Below, piece by piece: positions 39,016 through 41,962 of a stretch of 41,962 nucleotides of DNA. Origin of the DNA: Bacillota bacterium (lineage in GTDB: Bacteria > Bacillota > Clostridia > Peptostreptococcales > Anaerovoracaceae); contig JAEDDI010000014.1 in the NCBI GenBank assembly GCA_016293805.1, forward strand, positions 1 to 41,962, given 5' to 3'. The position numbers and the translations under genes were made by a program. Below the pieces are notes generated by a model, which did not search any database, had not been told where the DNA came from, and saw only the letters and a list, made by a program, of their open reading frames with translations. Within the stretch, counting starts at the first letter, position 1, and each line of letters begins with the position of its first letter.

Positions 39016-40145
39016 ACAAACTCCATAAGTATTCTGTTCTGAATATCTATTCCCTTAAGGGTAAGTCTGAAAACACCGTCATCAAAATATGCAAACCCAC
39101 GGTTTACCCATTCCTCTATCTTTTTCCTGCTTTCGGGAAAAACATCAAAAAAATCATTTCCTGTAAACTCTCTGAACTCATCAAGAGAGATCCCTGCCAA
39201 TCTGCGAAGCCCTGTAAAAACAAACTCGGAAGCACTGTCAAATGCCGTGTTCACATGAACTCTGCGACCGTCTCTGCCGCATCCGTTTATATACTCTTCA
39301 AGGGAGGAAGTATTTACAGTTCTTACTCCTTCCTCAAACGAGGATGCTCCAAGACCTGCACCTGTATAGTCTGCCATTGACCAGTACTTCAAATTATGTC
39401 TGGATTCGAATCCTTTTTTTGCGCAGCTGCTGACTTCATAATGACAGTATCCGGATTCAGCCAGAAAGGCTGCGGCATAATGATACATATTTCTGTCTGT
39501 TTCCTCATCTGTCTCTGTAATAGTACCGTTCTCATACATTCTGTAAAAAGGTGTACCCTCTTCAATCTGAAGACTGTAAAACGATATATGTTCAGGATCC
39601 ATTGAAACTGCCCTGGAAAGTGTCTGCTTCCATATATCCATTGAAAGTCCCGGAACGGCAAACATCAGATCCATGCTGATATTGTCAAATCCGGCTTTCC
39701 TCGCAAGGCTGTACGAGTCTGCTGCCTCATCGGCTGTATGTATTCTGCCGAGTCTTCTGAGAACATCATCATTAAAGCTCTGAATGCCGAAGCTGATTCT
39801 GTTTATCCCTGCCGAAAGATATCCGGAAAGGCTTTCTCCCGTCACAGTACCCGGATTCGCCTCAACAGTTATTTCACTTCCTTCAGATAATGCGAAACTA
39901 CTGCTGCATGCATCAAGAATGCGGTATATTTCACCGGGAGACAGAAGTGTAGGTGTCCCTCCTCCGATATATACTGTATCTGCACATCTTCCGTCTCCTC
40001 TTTCACGAATCTCAAAGCAGAGCGCATCAAGGTATTCTTCCCTTAAAAGTCCGCTGTCAAACGAAAGGAAATCACAGTATGCGCATTTTCTGATACAGTA
40101 CGGTATATGAATATATATCCCGGTTCTGCTATTTGTTGTCATCAT
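39012..40145 (-). CDS. hemW: HemW-like radical SAM protein (heme chaperone family)
   Basis: Radical SAM protein of 377 aa, formerly annotated as anaerobic coproporphyrinogen III oxidase. The cluster motif is C17-x3-C21-x2-C24 in PYCIRKCAYCDF. The SAM-binding stretch TVYIGGGTPTLLS, ISFGIQSFNDDVLRRLGR and MDLMFAVPGLS are typical, as is the C-terminal HemW domain with LRRLAGISL. Lack of the extra upstream Cys and sequence of true HemN supports HemW, which binds heme and serves heme delivery. Overlaps lepA by 17 bases and glpK by 4 bases. Either of two consecutive ATG codons (40145, 40142) could start it. Confidence 0.92.
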   Translation of the reverse strand: MMTTNSRTGIYIHIPYCIRKCAYCDFLSFDSGLLREEYLDALCFEIRERGDGRCADTVYIGGGTPTLLSPGEIYRILDACSSSFALSEGSEITVEANPGTVTGESLSGYLSAGINRISFGIQSFNDDVLRRLGRIHTADEAADSYSLARKAGFDNISMDLMFAVPGLSMDIWKQTLSRAVSMDPEHISFYSLQIEEGTPFYRMYENGTITETDEETDRNMYHYAAAFLAESGYCHYEVSSCAKKGFESRHNLKYWSMADYTGAGLGASSFEEGVRTVNTSSLEEYINGCGRDGRRVHVNTAFDSASEFVFTGLRRLAGISLDEFREFTGNDFFDVFPESRKKIEEWVNRGFAYFDDGVFRLTLKGIDIQNRILMEFV

Positions 40146-41940
40146 ACTTTAACACTGCAGTGAAAGCTTCCTGAGGAACCTCAACAGTACCGAACTGTCT
40201 CATTCTCTTTTTACCTTCCTTCTGCTTCTCAAGGAGTTTCTTCTTTCTTGAAATATCACCGCCATAGCACTTGGCTATAACATCCTTGCGGTATGCCTTT
40301 ACTGTTTCTCTCGCAATTACGTCTCTTCCGATTGCTGCCTGAATAGGAACTTCAAACTGATGTCTGGGTATAATCTCCTTGAGTTTTTCACAGACAAATT
40401 TTCCTCTCGCTCTTGCTTTTGATTCATGTACAATCATCGAGAACGCATCGACAAGTTCCTTGTTGAGAAGCACATCCAGCTTAACCACATTAGATTTTTC
40501 GTATCTGACAAATTCATAGTCAAGCGAACCGTACCCTCTGGTCTTAGACTTGAGTGCATCGAAGAAATCATAAATTACTTCATTAAGCGGCATTTCATAA
40601 TGAAGCAGAACTCTCGACGGAGTGATATACTCCATATGAATCATATTGCCTCTTCTATCCTGGCACAGTTCCATAATGCTTCCAACATATTCCTTCGGAA
40701 TCATTATATCAGCCTTTACTATCGGTTCTTCTATATGATCAATTGTAAGAGGATCAGGAAGGTTTGTAGGATTCTGAATCATCTCTTCGGTCCCGTCCTT
40801 CATAACAACCTTGTATATTACACTCGGTGAAGTTGTGATTACTCCAAGATCAAACTCTCGTTCGAGCCGTTCAACTATGATTTCCATATGAAGTAGACCT
40901 AGGAATCCGCATCTGAAACCGTATCCGAGGGCAGACGATGTTTCAGGTTCAAAATTGAACGCCGCATCATTTACCTGAAGCTTCTCAAGCGCATCCTTGA
41001 CATTTTCGTATTTTTCACCTTCGGCGGGATAAATTCCACAGTAAACCATCGACTGTACTTTCTTGTATCCCGGAAGCGGTGTTTCTGTCGGATTATCATC
41101 CAAAGTAATTGTATCGCCCACTCTTGCATCCGCAACCTGCTTGATTGAAGCGCATATATATCCTACATCTCCTGCACGAAGCATTCTCGCAGGAACATAT
41201 CCCGGCGAATATGTTCCTACTTCAGTTACTTCATATACCTTCTTTGAATTCATCATACGGATCATGTCGCCTTTTTTTACCTGTCCGTCAAACACTCTTG
41301 CAGTAATGATAACGCCCTTGTAGTTATCATAATATGAATCAAAAATGAGTGCCTTGAGCCTGTCATCACAGTCCCCCGAAGGTGAAGGAATATTCTTAAC
41401 TATATCTTCAAGAACATCTTCTATGCCGATTCCTGCCTTTGCTGAAATGAGAGGGGCCTCCTGCGCCTCTATTCCTATCATTTCCTCAATTTCATCCTTG
41501 ACTTCGTCCGGCCTTGCACTTGCCAGGTCCATCTTGTTCAGTACCGGTCTTATTTCCAGATCTTCATCAAGAGCAAGATATACGTTTGCAAGCGTCTGCG
41601 CCTCAACTCCCTGCGTGGCATCTACAACCAGAACTGCCCCTTCACATGCCGCAAGACTTCTTGACACCTCATAGTTGAAATCCACATGTCCCGGAGTATC
41701 TATAAGATTGAGGATGTATTCGTTTCCATCCTGGGCTCTGTAGACAAGTCTTGTTGTCTGCAGTTTGATTGTAATTCCACGCTCCCTCTCAAGGTCCATA
41801 TTATCAAGAAACTGCTCCTTCATATCACGTTCCGCCACAAGACCTGTCTTTTCGATCAGTCTGTCAGCAAGTGTTGACTTCCCGTGATCTATATGAGCAA
41901 TAATGCTGAAATTTCGAATATACTGCTGATATGAATTCAT
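40129..41940 (-). CDS. lepA: elongation factor 4 (LepA)
   Basis: Translational GTPase of 603 aa that acts on stalled or mistranslocated ribosomes. G1 is AHIDHGKST (15-23), G2 is in ERGITIKLQT, G3 is DTPGHVDF, G4 is NKMDLA and G5 lies in ISAKAGIG. LepA-specific features are YCGIYPAEGEKY, SALGYGFRCGFLGLLHMEI, and the C-terminal domain with AIGRDVIARETVKAYRKDVIAKCYGGDISRKKKLLEKQK split into short blocks. The start at 41940 is preferred over the GTG at 41946, which overlaps the ribosome site. The promoter lies outside the window. Confidence 0.97.
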   Translation of the reverse strand: MNSYQQYIRNFSIIAHIDHGKSTLADRLIEKTGLVAERDMKEQFLDNMDLERERGITIKLQTTRLVYRAQDGNEYILNLIDTPGHVDFNYEVSRSLAACEGAVLVVDATQGVEAQTLANVYLALDEDLEIRPVLNKMDLASARPDEVKDEIEEMIGIEAQEAPLISAKAGIGIEDVLEDIVKNIPSPSGDCDDRLKALIFDSYYDNYKGVIITARVFDGQVKKGDMIRMMNSKKVYEVTEVGTYSPGYVPARMLRAGDVGYICASIKQVADARVGDTITLDDNPTETPLPGYKKVQSMVYCGIYPAEGEKYENVKDALEKLQVNDAAFNFEPETSSALGYGFRCGFLGLLHMEIIVERLEREFDLGVITTSPSVIYKVVMKDGTEEMIQNPTNLPDPLTIDHIEEPIVKADIMIPKEYVGSIMELCQDRRGNMIHMEYITPSRVLLHYEMPLNEVIYDFFDALKSKTRGYGSLDYEFVRYEKSNVVKLDVLLNKELVDAFSMIVHESKARARGKFVCEKLKEIIPRHQFEVPIQAAIGRDVIARETVKAYRKDVIAKCYGGDISRKKKLLEKQKEGKKRMRQFGTVEVPQEAFTAVLKYDDNK

Positions 41941-41962
41941 ATTCACCTCTCCATAAGTTATA

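Noticed and set aside
1..41962. Mobile element, CRISPR, toxin-antitoxin or phage defence genes
   Set aside because: No transposase, integrase, direct-repeat array, or defence-family protein was recognised; almost all space is filled by housekeeping genes.

Overview
The window reads as a chromosomal segment of an anaerobic, low-to-moderate G+C Gram-positive bacterium of the Clostridia (Bacillota). Pointers are the lepA-hemW...hrcA-grpE-dnaK-dnaJ-prmA-rsmE order with a perfect CIRCE operator, the argR-recN and ruvCAB-queA-tgt neighbourhoods, a pstSCAB-phoU-phoB-phoR operon, canonical sigma-A promoters with AGGAGG-type ribosome binding sites, an oxygen/NO-scavenging flavodiiron protein, and CoA-linked amino-acid fermentation genes. 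Three tandem CoA ammonia-lyases beside acyl-CoA dehydrogenase/EtfBA fit an amino-acid fermenter. I cannot fix the species; a member of the Anaerovoracaceae or a relative is a guess.

Layout: 1-233 is the 5' part of a Sel1-repeat gene running off the left edge. 369-1685 is a flavodiiron-rubredoxin fusion. 1769-7414, all on the minus strand, holds an acyl-CoA dehydrogenase-EtfB-EtfA operon, a hypothetical gene, and three hotdog-fold CoA ammonia-lyases. These could convert beta-alanyl-CoA or 3-aminobutyryl-CoA to acryloyl- or crotonyl-CoA, which the dehydrogenase/Etf complex would reduce. 7565-9188 is a threonine-aldolase-like enzyme coupled to an HD phosphohydrolase. 9283-15561 is a complete phosphate uptake and signalling operon behind an array of Pho-box-like repeats. 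15711-17774 holds guanine deaminase, two unexplained hairpins and a frameshifted GGDEF remnant. 17791-21260 is queA-tgt-rlmD-like (tRNA queuosine, rRNA methylation). 21349-23444 is ruvCAB behind an SOS-box-like palindrome, divergent from argR-recN (23598-25666), which has an ARG box. 25685-28124 is purA-malic enzyme, followed by a small alarmone synthetase. 28985-35368 is the class I heat-shock operon with prmA-rsmE. 35506-41940 is lepA-hemW followed by four overlapping accessory genes (glycerol kinase, MBL-fold hydrolase, ZIP transporter, C_GCAxxG_C_C protein) lying between hemW and hrcA.

Most genes are housekeeping and tightly packed, with many 1-8 bp overlaps implying translational coupling. 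I saw no tRNA or rRNA gene, insertion sequence, CRISPR array, prophage or defence island, and no gene-free stretch longer than 300 bases. The parts that merit a second look are the ammonia-lyase cluster (with a 77-bp identical tract between two copies), the GC-rich structured element ahead of guanine deaminase, the decayed GGDEF gene, and the accessory block beside the heat-shock operon. I found no convincing wholly new system.
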